64,000 nt of DNA, taken from Bacteroidales bacterium (GTDB taxonomy: Bacteria; Bacteroidota; Bacteroidia; Bacteroidales; P3). The notes under the pieces were generated by a model. The model ran no database searches. It was not told the DNA's origin and worked only from the letters and a program-made list of their open reading frames with translations. Of the stretch, positions 55,657 through 64,000 are shown piece after piece. The position numbers and the translations under genes are program-made. The stretch is taken from NCBI GenBank assembly GCA_017480785.1, contig JAFURZ010000013.1, positions 287,197 through 351,196 on the forward strand. Direction: 5' to 3'. Position 1 is the first letter of the stretch. Every line of letters begins with the position of its first letter.

Positions 55657-56094
55657 TTATTTTGTTTCTTCTGTTTCAGCCTTGGCAACAGGGGCATCCT
55701 CAAGACGGCTGCCCAAAATCATGGTGATGTGGTTGCTGCGCTTGCGGATACGGTAGCCACGACCCTGGGGGGCGGTACGCATGCGTTTCATCGTGCGCCC
55801 CTCGTCGACCATAATCTGCTTGACATAGAGCTGGGCGTCTTCCATACGCACACCCTCGTTCTTGGCCTGCCAGTTGGCAATGGCCGAAAGGAGGAGCTTG
55901 CGCATCTTGGGAGCGGACTCTCTCGGATTATACTGAAGGATACCCAAGGCTTTCTCAACATCGACCCCACGAACCAAGTCGGCGACGAGACGGGTCTTCT
56001 GAGGCGAAGTAGGATTATTCATCAACTTGGCCACATAGAGGGTCTTGTTGGCCTCTTTGCGTGCTTCTGCACTGTTATGTTTTCTACGTCCCAT
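55657..56094 (-). CDS. rplV: 50S ribosomal protein L22
   Basis: 145 residues. SPQKTRLVADLVRGVDVEKA and RTMKRMRTAPQGRGYRIRKR, the loop that lines the exit tunnel and can carry macrolide-resistance changes. A ~25-residue tail rich in Ala, Glu and Thr follows the core. Confidence 0.97.
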   Translation of the reverse strand: MGRRKHNSAEARKEANKTLYVAKLMNNPTSPQKTRLVADLVRGVDVEKALGILQYNPRESAPKMRKLLLSAIANWQAKNEGVRMEDAQLYVKQIMVDEGRTMKRMRTAPQGRGYRIRKRSNHITMILGSRLEDAPVAKAETEETK

Positions 56095-56108
56095 TTCTTT
56101 TCTAGTGT

Positions 56109-56387
56109 TTACTTTTTACCTTTATCTTTAGATCCAGCATGGCCGCGGAAGATGCGGGTGGGGGCGAACTCGCCAAGTTTGTGTCCCACCATGTTCTCGG
56201 TGACGTACACAGGGATGAACTTATTGCCGTTATGCACGGCGATAGTCTGACCCACAAAGTCGGGCGATATCATCGAAGCCCTCGACCATGTCTTGATGGT
56301 AACCTTCTTGTTGGATTGCTGTGCCTCGATTACTCTTTTTTCCAGTTTGTGGAAAATATAAGGACCTTTCTTTAATGAACGACTCAT
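56109..56387 (-). CDS. rpsS: 30S ribosomal protein S19
   Basis: 92 residues. [20 protein letters not shown] start, [20 protein letters not shown] signature. Lies in the head of the small subunit. Confidence 0.97.
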   Translation of the reverse strand: MSRSLKKGPYIFHKLEKRVIEAQQSNKKVTIKTWSRASMISPDFVGQTIAVHNGNKFIPVYVTENMVGHKLGEFAPTRIFRGHAGSKDKGKK

Positions 56388-56407
56388 TGTTTCTTCTTTT
56401 TACTGAG

Positions 56408-57232
56408 TTACTTCTTTCTTCTTTCGACGATGTACTTGCTCGACTGCTTCTTGGGAGCGCGGGTCTTGTAGCCCTTGGCTGGAATACCCTTACGCGAACG
56501 GGGATGTCCGCCAGTCTGACGGCCTTCACCACCACCCATCGGGTGATCGACAGGATTCATAACCACACCGCGGTTGCGCGGACGACGACCCAAATGACGG
56601 TTACGGCCAGCCTTACCACCGACCTCAAGGTTATGCTCGGGATTGCTCACAATGCCGATAGTGGCACGGCAGGCCTGGAGCACCATACGCATCTCGCCGC
56701 TGGGCATCTTGATGATGGCATACTTGTCGTCACGCGACATCAGCTGGGCATAAGCACCGGCAGAACGCACCATCTTGGCACCCTGGCCTGGACGCAACTC
56801 AATGTTGTGAATCAGCGTACCGAAGGGAATCTCCGAGAGAAGCAGCGTGTTGCCAATCTCCGGAGCCACACCGGCACCCGACATAACCGTCTGACCCACC
56901 TTCAAGCCCTGCGGGCAGAGGATGTAGCTCTTCTCGCCATGGGAGTACTGGATAAGGGCGATACGCGAACTACGGTTGGGGTCGTACTCGATAGACTTGA
57001 CAACGGCGGGGTCGTTGTCCTTGTTGCGCTTGAAGTCGACGAAGCGATACAATTGCTTGTGGCCACCGCCGATGTAGCGCATGGTCATCTTACCCTGATT
57101 GTTACGGCCACCGCTCTTGCGCATGCCGTAGACAAGGCTCTTCTCCGGACGTGTTGCGGTGATGTCGTCGTTGGTGACAACGATTTTGTGGCGCTGACCG
57201 GGGGTTGTGGGTTTAATTTTCTTTAAAGCCAT
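56408..57232 (-). CDS. rplB: 50S ribosomal protein L2
   Basis: 274 residues. OB and SH3 domains plus the C-terminal signature [20 protein letters not shown], which holds the conserved His near the peptidyl transferase centre. 70 bp after rplW. Confidence 0.98.
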   Translation of the reverse strand: MALKKIKPTTPGQRHKIVVTNDDITATRPEKSLVYGMRKSGGRNNQGKMTMRYIGGGHKQLYRFVDFKRNKDNDPAVVKSIEYDPNRSSRIALIQYSHGEKSYILCPQGLKVGQTVMSGAGVAPEIGNTLLLSEIPFGTLIHNIELRPGQGAKMVRSAGAYAQLMSRDDKYAIIKMPSGEMRMVLQACRATIGIVSNPEHNLEVGGKAGRNRHLGRRPRNRGVVMNPVDHPMGGGEGRQTGGHPRSRKGIPAKGYKTRAPKKQSSKYIVERRKK

Positions 57233-57302
57233 TTCTTTGTTTTCTTATTGGTCTCTTATCAGTGGACCTTAACTATTATTAATTACCTTTTTCTGTTGTT
57301 AC

Positions 57303-57656
57303 TTAGATGCTGGCATAGAAGTCGATGCTGTCGCCCTCGGCCAGGGTCACGATAGCCTTCTTATAGGCATTCGTGCGACCCGTGAGGAATCCGGCTTTCG
57401 TGTAGCGCGACTTCACCTTTCCCGAGTAGTTCATCGTGTTCACATCAACAACCTTCACATTATAGAACTGCTCCACGGCAGTCTTAATCTGAATCTTGTT
57501 AGCGCGTTTGTCGACGACAAAACCGTAGCGGTTGCGGGCAGGAGCGGCAGCTATGCCTTTATTGCGCTGAATGCGCGTCTGCACAGGGTTGGCTGCAACC
57601 TCGGTCAGACGGGTCATCTTTTCACTAATCAGCGGTTTTACTATAATGTTCATCAT
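57303..57656 (-). CDS. rplW: 50S ribosomal protein L23
   Basis: 117 residues from the first of two ATGs. IVKPLISEKMTRL start, NRYGFVVDKRANKIQIKTAV core. An insert of about 20 residues (PVQTRIQRNKGIAAAPAR) lies between start and core compared with the ~100-residue E. coli protein. Docks trigger factor and SRP at the exit tunnel. Confidence 0.96.
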   Translation of the reverse strand: MMNIIVKPLISEKMTRLTEVAANPVQTRIQRNKGIAAAPARNRYGFVVDKRANKIQIKTAVEQFYNVKVVDVNTMNYSGKVKSRYTKAGFLTGRTNAYKKAIVTLAEGDSIDFYASI

Positions 57657-57692
57657 TTGTTAAACTTTCTTAAATCGTTATACTCTCTTGCC

Positions 57693-58325
57693 TTATTTAG
57701 TCGCCAAAACGCGGTTAATCTCGTTCAAAGAACCCTCACAAACGACAATATTTGAGGCATTAACAATGTCGTAAGTATTTAATTGCGACACGTTTACCAC
57801 CTTTACGTTCTTCAGGTTTCTAGCGGACAAAGATACGAAATTATTTTGATTCTCGAGGACAAAAAGTGACTTTTTATCGTTCAACTTCAAATTGTTGAGC
57901 ACCTCGATCATCTTCTTGGTCTTGGGACCCTCGAAGGCGAAGTTCTCCACCACCGTCATGGCGTTCTCGCTGGCCTTGTAGGACAGGGCGCTGCGACGGG
58001 CGAGGCGTTTCACCTTGATGTTCAGTTTGAAGCGGTAGTCGCGGGGCTTAGGTCCGAAAATGGTGCCGCCACCGACGAACACGGGGCTCTTCAAATCGCC
58101 CGAGCGGGCGCCGCCCGTACCCTTCTGGCGTTTCAGCTTGCGGGTGCTGTGGGCATTCTCGCTGCGCTCCTTGGCCTTGCTGGTACCCTGACGGTTGTCG
58201 GCCAAATACTGTTTGACATCGAGGTAGATGGCGTGATCGTTGGGCTCGATGGCGAAGATAGAATCGTCAAGCGTGATGGTTCTACCGGTTTCGCTGCCGT
58301 TGATATTATAAACTTTAATCTCCAT
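57693..58325 (-). CDS. rplD: 50S ribosomal protein L4
   Basis: 210 residues. Loop [20 protein letters not shown] reaches the exit tunnel; [17 protein letters not shown] core. In E. coli it represses the S10 operon; whether that holds here is unknown. 6 bp after rplC. Confidence 0.97.
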   Translation of the reverse strand: MEIKVYNINGSETGRTITLDDSIFAIEPNDHAIYLDVKQYLADNRQGTSKAKERSENAHSTRKLKRQKGTGGARSGDLKSPVFVGGGTIFGPKPRDYRFKLNIKVKRLARRSALSYKASENAMTVVENFAFEGPKTKKMIEVLNNLKLNDKKSLFVLENQNNFVSLSARNLKNVKVVNVSQLNTYDIVNASNIVVCEGSLNEINRVLATK

Positions 58326-58331
58326 GTCTTA

Positions 58332-58961
58332 TTAACTCCATCTTTCAAGTTTGACAATAGACCCCTTCGGACCGGGCACAGAGCCCTTGACCAGCATGAG
58401 GTTCTTCTCGGCGATAATCTTCACCACCTGCAAGTTCTGCACCTTCACGCGGTGGTTACCCATCTGACCGGCCATGCGCATACCCTTGAAGATACGCGAA
58501 GGATAGGACGAAGCGCCTATCGAACCGGGGGCGCGCAGACGGTCGTGCTGACCGTGCGTGACATCACCGACACCGCCGAAGCCGTGACGCGTCACCACAC
58601 CCTGGAAGCCTTTACCCTTCGAGGTACCGACCACGTCGACGAACTCGCCTTCCTGGAACACCTCCACGGTGAGCACCTCACCGTATTTTTTCTTATGACC
58701 TTCCTCAAAACGGCTGAACTCGGCCAGATACTGCTTGGGCGTCGTGCCTGCCTTGGCAAAATGGCCGCGCATGGGCTTGTTCGTACGGCTTTCCTTCTTC
58801 TCGCCGAAGGCCAACTGGATGGCCTCGTAGCCGTCCTTCTCAATTGTTCTCACTTGTGTAACCACACAAGGACCAGCTTCAATCACTGTGCACGGAATCT
58901 GCTTTCCGTCGGCATCAAAAAGACTGGTCATTCCGATTTTCTTTCCGATTAATCCTGACAT
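58332..58961 (-). CDS. rplC: 50S ribosomal protein L3
   Basis: 209 residues. [20 protein letters not shown] start, signature block [20 protein letters not shown] and [20 protein letters not shown]. Near the peptidyl transferase centre. Confidence 0.98.
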   Translation of the reverse strand: MSGLIGKKIGMTSLFDADGKQIPCTVIEAGPCVVTQVRTIEKDGYEAIQLAFGEKKESRTNKPMRGHFAKAGTTPKQYLAEFSRFEEGHKKKYGEVLTVEVFQEGEFVDVVGTSKGKGFQGVVTRHGFGGVGDVTHGQHDRLRAPGSIGASSYPSRIFKGMRMAGQMGNHRVKVQNLQVVKIIAEKNLMLVKGSVPGPKGSIVKLERWS

Positions 58962-59028
58962 TTCTTTAGTTGGATTCTTTTTTTGTTAGACAATTCAGCT
59001 TATCTGTCGTGACATAGGCTGATTAAAA

Positions 59029-59337
59029 TCACACTTTAATCTCCACTTCCACACCGCTGGGCAGCTCGAGCTTCATCAGGGCATCGATGGTCTTTGCGCG
59101 ATCGTTGATCTCGATGTCCATCAGACGCTTGTAGGTGTTCAGTTCAAACTGCTCGCGCGACTTCTTGTTGACGAAGGTCGAGCGGTTGACAGTGAAAATC
59201 TTCTTGTTGGTAGGCAGGGGTATGGGGCCATTGACCACTGCACCAGTCATCTTTACGGTCTTCACAATCTTCTCGGCCGACTTGTCGACGAGGTTGTGGT
59301 CGTAAGACTTGAGCTTGATTCTGATTCTTTGACTCAT
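59029..59337 (-). CDS. rpsJ: 30S ribosomal protein S10
   Basis: 102 residues. [20 protein letters not shown] start, signature [20 protein letters not shown]. Also partner of NusB in antitermination. Directly after fusA (13 bp), with no tuf gene between them, as usual for the phylum. Confidence 0.98.
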   Translation of the reverse strand: MSQRIRIKLKSYDHNLVDKSAEKIVKTVKMTGAVVNGPIPLPTNKKIFTVNRSTFVNKKSREQFELNTYKRLMDIEINDRAKTIDALMKLELPSGVEVEIKV

Positions 59338-59350
59338 TTGTTATTTATTT

Positions 59351-61438
59351 TTAATACATTTTATTCTTTAGTATAGCCTCCTGCTGCTCGCGACTCACCT
59401 CGGCGTAGTGCGAGAACTCCATCGTGGAGTTGGCGCGGCCCGACGTGATGGTACGCAGCGAGGTGACGTAGCCGAACATCTGCTCCAGGGGCACCTTGGC
59501 ATGGATAGCCTGCACGCCCACCTTGGCAGCGATATTCTCCAGCACGCCGCGACGGCGGTTCAGGTCGCCCGTCACGTCGCCCACATAGGCGTCGGGCGTC
59601 AGCACCTCCAGCTTCATAATGGGCTCCAGCAGCACGGGGTTGGCCTTGCGGCAGGCAGCCTTGAAGCCTATCTTGGCACAGAGCTCGAAGCTCAGCTGGT
59701 CCGAATCCACCGGATGGAACGAGCCGTCAATAATGCGCACCTTCATCGAGTCCATCGGGTATCCGGCCAGCACACCGTTCTGCATAGCCTCCTTGAAACC
59801 CTTCTCGATGGCAGGGATATATTCCTTCGGTATGTTGCCGCCTTTCACCTCATTGACGAACTGCAGACCCACAAAACCCTCGTCGGCGGGACCGATTTCA
59901 AACAGCACATCGGCGAACTTACCCTTGCCGCCGGTCTGCTTCTTGTACACCTCGTGGTGCTGCACGGTCGTCGTGATGGCCTCTTTGTAGGCCACCTCGG
60001 GACGACCCTGGTTCACCTCCACGCCGAACTCGCGGCGCATACGGTCCACGATGATGTCGAGGTGCAGCTCGCCCATGCCGCTGATAACGGTCTGGCCGCT
60101 CACCTCGTCGGTCTTCACACGGAATGTGGGGTCCTCCTCCACAAGCTTCTGCAGGGCATTGGTCATCTTGTCCATGTCGGCCTGCAACTTGGGCTCCACG
60201 GCGATGCTAATCACCGGCTCGGGGAACTTCATCGACTCCAGCACTATCGGGTGCTGCTCCTCACAGAGCGTGTGGCCCGTCTTGATGTCCTTGAAGCCCA
60301 CGGCTGCGCCGATGTCGCCGGCCTCGATACGCTCCAGCGGGTTCTGCTTGTTCGAGTGCATCTGCATGATGCGCGAGATACGCTCTTTCTTTCCCGTATT
60401 GGCGTTGTACACATACGAGCCGCTCTCCAGCGAGCCGCTGTACACGCGGAAGAAACACAGGCGTCCCACATAGGGGTCGGTGGCAATCTTGAACGCCAAG
60501 GCCGAGAACGGGGCCTTCACGTCGACCTTGCGCGTCTCCTCCTTGTCGTTCTTGGGGTTCACACCCGTCACCTCGGGCTTGTCGAGCGGACTGGGCAGGA
60601 AGGCTGCCACCGCGTCGAGCAGCGTCTGCACTCCCTTGTTCTTGAATGCCGACCCGCACATCACGGGCACAATCTTGCGGCTGAGCGTAGCCTTGCGTAT
60701 CTCGGCGATAATCTCGTCGGCGGTAATCGAGTCGGGGTCGTCGAAGAACTTCATCATCAGTTCCTCGTTCTCCTCGGCCACTCCCTCGATGAGCTTCTGG
60801 CGGTATTCGGCCACGATATCCTTCAGGTCGTCGGGCATGGGGATTTCCTCGAAACGCTGGCCGTTTGAGCTCTCGTCCCACACCAGGGCCTTGTTGGAAA
60901 TCAGGTCCACGACGCCCTTGTACAGGTCTTCCTGGCCGATAGGAATCTCGATGGGGATGGGGTTGGCGCCCAAGCGCTCCTTAATCTGCCCCACTACCGA
61001 GAAGAAGTCGGCCCCCGCACGGTCCATCTTGTTGATGAACGCGATGCGCGGCACCTCGTACTTGTCGGCCTGGCGCCACACCGTCTCGCTCTGGGGCTCC
61101 ACGCCGCCCACGGCGCAGAAGATGGCTATCGCGCCGTCCAGCACGCGCAGCGAGCGCTCCACCTCGACGGTGAAGTCCACGTGGCCCGGAGTGTCGATGA
61201 TATTGTATTTGTAGCGCTTGTCATGCCACTCCCAGAAAACCGTGGTGGCAGCCGACGTGATGGTGATACCACGCTCCTGCTCCTGCACCATCCAGTCCAT
61301 CGTGGCCGACCCCTCGTGCGTCTCTCCCAGCTTGTAGTTCTTGCCGGTGTAGAACAAAATACGCTCCGTCGTCGTCGTCTTGCCGGCGTCGATGTGGGCC
61401 ATAATGCCGATGTTCCTTGTGTAGTGCAGGTCTGACAT
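59351..61438 (-). CDS. fusA: Elongation factor G
   Basis: 695 residues. GTPase motifs [17 protein letters not shown] (G1), [15 protein letters not shown] (switch I), [20 protein letters not shown] (G3), [12 protein letters not shown] (G4). Domains II-V follow, ending in [16 protein letters not shown]. Moves tRNA and mRNA after each peptide bond. Between rpsG and rpsJ as expected. Confidence 0.98.
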   Translation of the reverse strand: MSDLHYTRNIGIMAHIDAGKTTTTERILFYTGKNYKLGETHEGSATMDWMVQEQERGITITSAATTVFWEWHDKRYKYNIIDTPGHVDFTVEVERSLRVLDGAIAIFCAVGGVEPQSETVWRQADKYEVPRIAFINKMDRAGADFFSVVGQIKERLGANPIPIEIPIGQEDLYKGVVDLISNKALVWDESSNGQRFEEIPMPDDLKDIVAEYRQKLIEGVAEENEELMMKFFDDPDSITADEIIAEIRKATLSRKIVPVMCGSAFKNKGVQTLLDAVAAFLPSPLDKPEVTGVNPKNDKEETRKVDVKAPFSALAFKIATDPYVGRLCFFRVYSGSLESGSYVYNANTGKKERISRIMQMHSNKQNPLERIEAGDIGAAVGFKDIKTGHTLCEEQHPIVLESMKFPEPVISIAVEPKLQADMDKMTNALQKLVEEDPTFRVKTDEVSGQTVISGMGELHLDIIVDRMRREFGVEVNQGRPEVAYKEAITTTVQHHEVYKKQTGGKGKFADVLFEIGPADEGFVGLQFVNEVKGGNIPKEYIPAIEKGFKEAMQNGVLAGYPMDSMKVRIIDGSFHPVDSDQLSFELCAKIGFKAACRKANPVLLEPIMKLEVLTPDAYVGDVTGDLNRRRGVLENIAAKVGVQAIHAKVPLEQMFGYVTSLRTITSGRANSTMEFSHYAEVSREQQEAILKNKMY

Positions 61439-61471
61439 GTGCTGTTTTCTCTTCTCTTAATATTATATATG

Positions 61472-61939
61472 TTACGCGCGGAAATGCGAGAAAGCCTTGT
61501 TGGCCTCGGCCATGCGGTGGATATCCTCCTTGCGCTTGAAGGCGGCACCCTCTTCCTTGTAGGCAGCCTGTATCTCGGCGGCCAGCTTCAGGGCCATCGT
61601 CTTCTCACTGCGCTTGCGCGAGAAACCAATCAGATTCTTCATGCCGATGCTCTGCTTGCGCTCGGCACGGATTTCGGTCGGAATCTGGAACGTGGCACCG
61701 CCGATGCGCTTGCTGCGCACCTCGACGCTGGGCGTCACATTGGCCAGGGCCTTCTTCCACACCTCGAGACCGTCCTCTTTCGTACGCTCGCTCACCACGT
61801 CGATGGCATCATAGAATATGCGGTAGGCGATGGTCTTCTTGCCACCCATCATCAGGTTGTTGACGAACTTCGTCACCTGCACATCGTTGTATTTCGGATC
61901 CGGGAGGATGATTCTTTTCTTGGGTTTAGCTTTTCTCAT
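61472..61939 (-). CDS. rpsG: 30S ribosomal protein S7
   Basis: 155 residues. [20 protein letters not shown] and [20 protein letters not shown] blocks. Primary binder that starts assembly of the 30S head. 33 bp before fusA. Confidence 0.98.
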   Translation of the reverse strand: MRKAKPKKRIILPDPKYNDVQVTKFVNNLMMGGKKTIAYRIFYDAIDVVSERTKEDGLEVWKKALANVTPSVEVRSKRIGGATFQIPTEIRAERKQSIGMKNLIGFSRKRSEKTMALKLAAEIQAAYKEEGAAFKRKEDIHRMAEANKAFSHFRA

Positions 61940-61947
61940 TTTGCTAA

Positions 61948-61983
61948 AAAAACTTTAAACTTTAAACTCTAAACTTTAAACTT
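61948..61983. repeat. Heptamer tandem repeat (AACTTTA type) between rpsG and rpsL
   Basis: About four and a half copies of a 7-bp unit (AAACTTT with one AAACTCT) in the gap between the two ribosomal genes, inside the superoperon. Confidence 0.85.
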
Positions 61984-61987
61984 TTAC

Positions 61988-62371
61988 TTACTTGCCGGCC
62001 TGTTTCGGACGCTTGGCACCGTATTTGGAACGACGCTGACGGCGACCATCCACTCCGCTGGTATCCAGAGCTCCGCGAATGATATGATAACGCACACCCG
62101 GAAGGTCCTTCACACGGCCTCCGCGGATCATCACAATCGAGTGCTCCTGCAGGTTGTGACCCTCACCCGGGATATAGGCGTTCACCTCCTTGCCGTTGGT
62201 CAAACGCACACGGGCCACCTTGCGCATGGCCGAGTTAGGTTTCTTGGGGGTGGTGGTGTACACACGCGTGCAGACGCCGCGACGCTGCGGGCAGCTATCG
62301 AGGGCAGGAGACTTGCTCTTATACTCCATCTGCTGACGTCCTTTGCGAACTAATTGCTGAATTGTTGGCAT
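61988..62371 (-). CDS. rpsL: 30S ribosomal protein S12
   Basis: 127 residues. [20 protein letters not shown] and [20 protein letters not shown], with the Lys of the first block that is changed in streptomycin resistance in other bacteria still wild type. First gene of the superoperon. Confidence 0.98.
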   Translation of the reverse strand: MPTIQQLVRKGRQQMEYKSKSPALDSCPQRRGVCTRVYTTTPKKPNSAMRKVARVRLTNGKEVNAYIPGEGHNLQEHSIVMIRGGRVKDLPGVRYHIIRGALDTSGVDGRRQRRSKYGAKRPKQAGK

Positions 62372-62447
62372 TTCTTTGTTTGTTATTTTTATTTATTTAC
62401 TTGTTTTTCAATTATATCCTTGGGCACTCTCCACCCAAAGCGGAATT

Positions 62448-62480
62448 GCAAAAATACACCATTTTTTCCATCCCACCAAA
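62448..62480 (-). promoter_or_regulatory. Promoter of the ribosomal superoperon
   Basis: Minus strand TTTG (62477-62480), 20 bp, TATTTTTGC (62448-62456), ~75 bp before rpsL. A short hairpin (TTGGG/CCCAA) follows in the leader. Confidence 0.8.
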
Positions 62481-62663
62481 CATCCAGAGAAACATTTACT
62501 GTTAAATAAAGTTAAAAAATCTCGGCACAACTGACAACCAAACTATTACAAAATCAATTTAACACTTTATTCCACCCCTCCAGACCCTACTTATCAACAG
62601 CTATTAACAACCTCTGCCCCACTCCCGCGGCGCGGGGGCGGGGACAACGGGCGGCACGCCGGA

Positions 62664-62940
62664 TTAGGTCGCGCACGACCTAACCGCCGGGCACCACCGC
62701 CTCCCCTCCGTAACAACTCCGACTCAACTCCGACACAACTCCGAGGATGGTCCGACTGCAGTCGGACCTAACCCGTTGATAACACGTTTTTAAACCGCAT
62801 TTGAGACAGCCCAAAGCCAGTCTTCGCTGGAAATCAACCACATCCGTTTTTCGCCCCCATCCGGCGGCGCCCCGCGCCGCCACCCCGTCGCAGGGCGCCG
62901 TAAATGCTAAAAAAACTTAATTACATCGCGCACGACCTAT
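62664..62940 (+). repeat. Copy 3 of the three-copy intergenic element
   Basis: TTAGGTCG/CGACCTAA hairpin (62664-62683), 11-mers of CCGTAACAACT type, the palindrome GGTCCGACTGCAGTCGGACC (62749-62768), TTGATAACACG, GAAATCAACCACATCCG, then ATCGCGCACGACCT at the end. Very close to copy 2. The stretch 62481-62663 just before it shows no gene. Confidence 0.9.
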
Positions 62941-62986
62941 CTCCATCCGCGCTATTCACACCGACCATACAACATATTGTTTTTTT

Positions 62987-63066
62987 TACACGAATGGCCG
63001 TGAATGTCCATGAATTTGGCATAAATTCATTTCTGAACATTCACGGCCAATGGTGGTCATTCGTGT
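62987..63066. repeat. Inverted repeat with GAATGGCCGTGAATG arms
   Basis: ACGAATGGCCGTGAATGTCC and, after a short centre, ATTCACGGCC and ATTCGTG inverted; a long imperfect hairpin in the 3' region of the secreted protein gene. Confidence 0.75.
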
Positions 63067-63091
63067 TGTACGAATCCTCCTGCGGACAGTG

Positions 63092-63213
63092 CGCCCGCTC
63101 GCCGGGCGAGCGAAATCCTGTAAATCCTGTAGATTGCCCCGCTGCGCGGCAGTACACACATATCCATAGTAGCATGGATTTACAGGATTTACGGATTACG
63201 CCCGCAGGGCGGG
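63092..63213. repeat. Inverted repeat built from AATCCTGTA 9-mers
   Basis: AATCCTGTA tandem units (63113-63134) face their inverse (63176-63197), with GC-rich palindromes around them (CGCTCGCCGGGCGAGCG at 63095-63111). Lies just past the stop of the secreted protein gene. Confidence 0.8.
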
Positions 63214-63220
63214 AAACCAG

Positions 63221-64000
63221 CTAGCGGCGCTGGACGATGAGTTTCTTGGTGACGGTGCCGGCGGGGGTGGCGATGCGGACGAGGTAGGGTCCCGCGGGGA
63301 GGGCGCTGACGTCGAGCGTGGCGCTGTGGCCCGCAGCCTTCTGCTCATGCACGCGGACGCCGGCGGCGTTGTAGAGTTCTATGCGTCCGAGGCCGAAGCT
63401 GGAGAGCACCTGCACCCGTTCCGTGGCCGGGTTGGGCAGCAGCGCGGTGTATCGATTGGCCATCCTGAGGTCGGCTATTCCGACTGTGTCGCCCCCCTGC
63501 GTCGTGTCTACGGGTGTGGGTCTCGGAGTCAGTATCGGGAAAAGGAATGTTCTGCCCTGATTGTACAAATGACGCCATCCGCTATAGGGGGAGTATTTCT
63601 GAATGTGGTCTCCTGTTATGGTTTGCACCATTCCGCTGTCCATATGGCGAAAGATATAACCAACCGGTCCGATGGGGAAGGCAGAATAATGATAGCGTGT
63701 GTTGGTGTCGTAGGGAGCCTCGACATTGTCGAAGACATACCATGAGTCCCTGGTCATGCCCACGTAGAAAGAATCGACCACCTTGACGGGGGTGTCAAAG
63801 AAGACCTCATGGACTCCATAGACTATATCCTCCCATTGATATCGGGTGGCGTTGAACAGGTGGGCGCCCAGGTAGTAGGCCGGCACAGAATCCCTGTAAT
63901 GGATTTTTTTCTGCTCACTCAACAGGATGAGGGAGTCGGGGCCGGCGTCGTAGATAGCCACCGATTCCATGGCGCTGTCGAGTGACGTGTCGGCAATGAC
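63221..64000 (-). CDS. Secreted type IX cargo protein, N-terminus beyond window
   Basis: The frame is open to the window end, so only the last ~259 residues are seen. The C-terminal ~75 residues are a type A sorting domain (LLPNPATERVQVLSSFGLGR, LYNAAGVRV, LPAGPYLVRI, basic end). The part before it (AYYLGAHLFNATRYQWEDIV, then VHEVFFDTPVKVVDSFYVG) belongs to the same unknown family as the two genes at 386-2581. Likely a surface protein. Function unknown. Confidence 0.75.
   Translation of the reverse strand, partial: VIADTSLDSAMESVAIYDAGPDSLILLSEQKKIHYRDSVPAYYLGAHLFNATRYQWEDIVYGVHEVFFDTPVKVVDSFYVGMTRDSWYVFDNVEAPYDTNTRYHYSAFPIGPVGYIFRHMDSGMVQTITGDHIQKYSPYSGWRHLYNQGRTFLFPILTPRPTPVDTTQGGDTVGIADLRMANRYTALLPNPATERVQVLSSFGLGRIELYNAAGVRVHEQKAAGHSATLDVSALPAGPYLVRIATPAGTVTKKLIVQRR

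Overview
This 64 kb window comes from the Bacteroidota, most likely the order Bacteroidales, at moderately high GC. Several independent signs agree. Promoters follow the Bacteroidota pattern (TTTG, 19-20 bp, TAnnTTTGC). Start codons lack Shine-Dalgarno runs. Secreted proteins carry type IX secretion C-terminal domains, many lipoproteins are present, and there is a radical SAM/lipoprotein pair of the type known from this phylum. No rRNA operon and no CRISPR array were seen.

Layout. 1-5.2 kb holds the end of an unknown gene, two paralogous secreted proteins, an EamA-type exporter and a secreted C69 dipeptidase. 5.5-11.6 kb holds a Nudix hydrolase, a TSCPD protein and then a defence-like block: a DUF2075 helicase with a nuclease-like N-terminus, an Mrr-like nuclease, a ParB-like protein and a D12-class adenine methyltransferase, the last three in one tight operon. 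11.6-17.0 kb holds gene debris, tRNA-Arg and the rimP-nusA-infB operon. 17-25 kb holds the radical SAM/lipoprotein pair and an operon of GH2 beta-galactosidase, PNGase F-like glycosidase and a hypothetical protein, which fits breakdown of N-glycoproteins. 25-27 kb holds rsgA, a MarC protein and two tRNA-Ala genes. 27.6-35.5 kb is an eight-gene operon of secreted proteins and lipoproteins (WG repeats, BACON/LamG, transglutaminase-like). 35.9-43.2 kb holds a KAP NTPase, a DUF234 ATPase that appears to be inserted, a GIY-YIG-like protein and three lipoproteins. 43.9-62.4 kb is the complete str-S10-spc-alpha ribosomal superoperon, from rpsL to rplQ on the minus strand. The last 1.5 kb holds repeats and another member of the secreted family seen at the left edge.

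The least ordinary content is not in the genes. Gaps, and even coding regions, carry several repeat families: 76-bp palindromic inserts placed in frame inside two glycosidase genes; heptanucleotide tandem repeats with different unit sequences but a constant 7-bp period; a 263-277 bp three-copy element with two palindromes; and a roughly 100-bp element whose two inverted repeats interleave. Several operons have long leaders with strong hairpins, including a terminator-like hairpin ahead of rimP-nusA-infB and a promoter-to-terminator unit ahead of the 28-35 kb operon that could be a small RNA.

The 42-bp duplication of the KAP gene start on both sides of the DUF234 ATPase gene suggests a recent insertion. 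All functional calls are from reading the sequence and knowledge of families; none was checked by database search.
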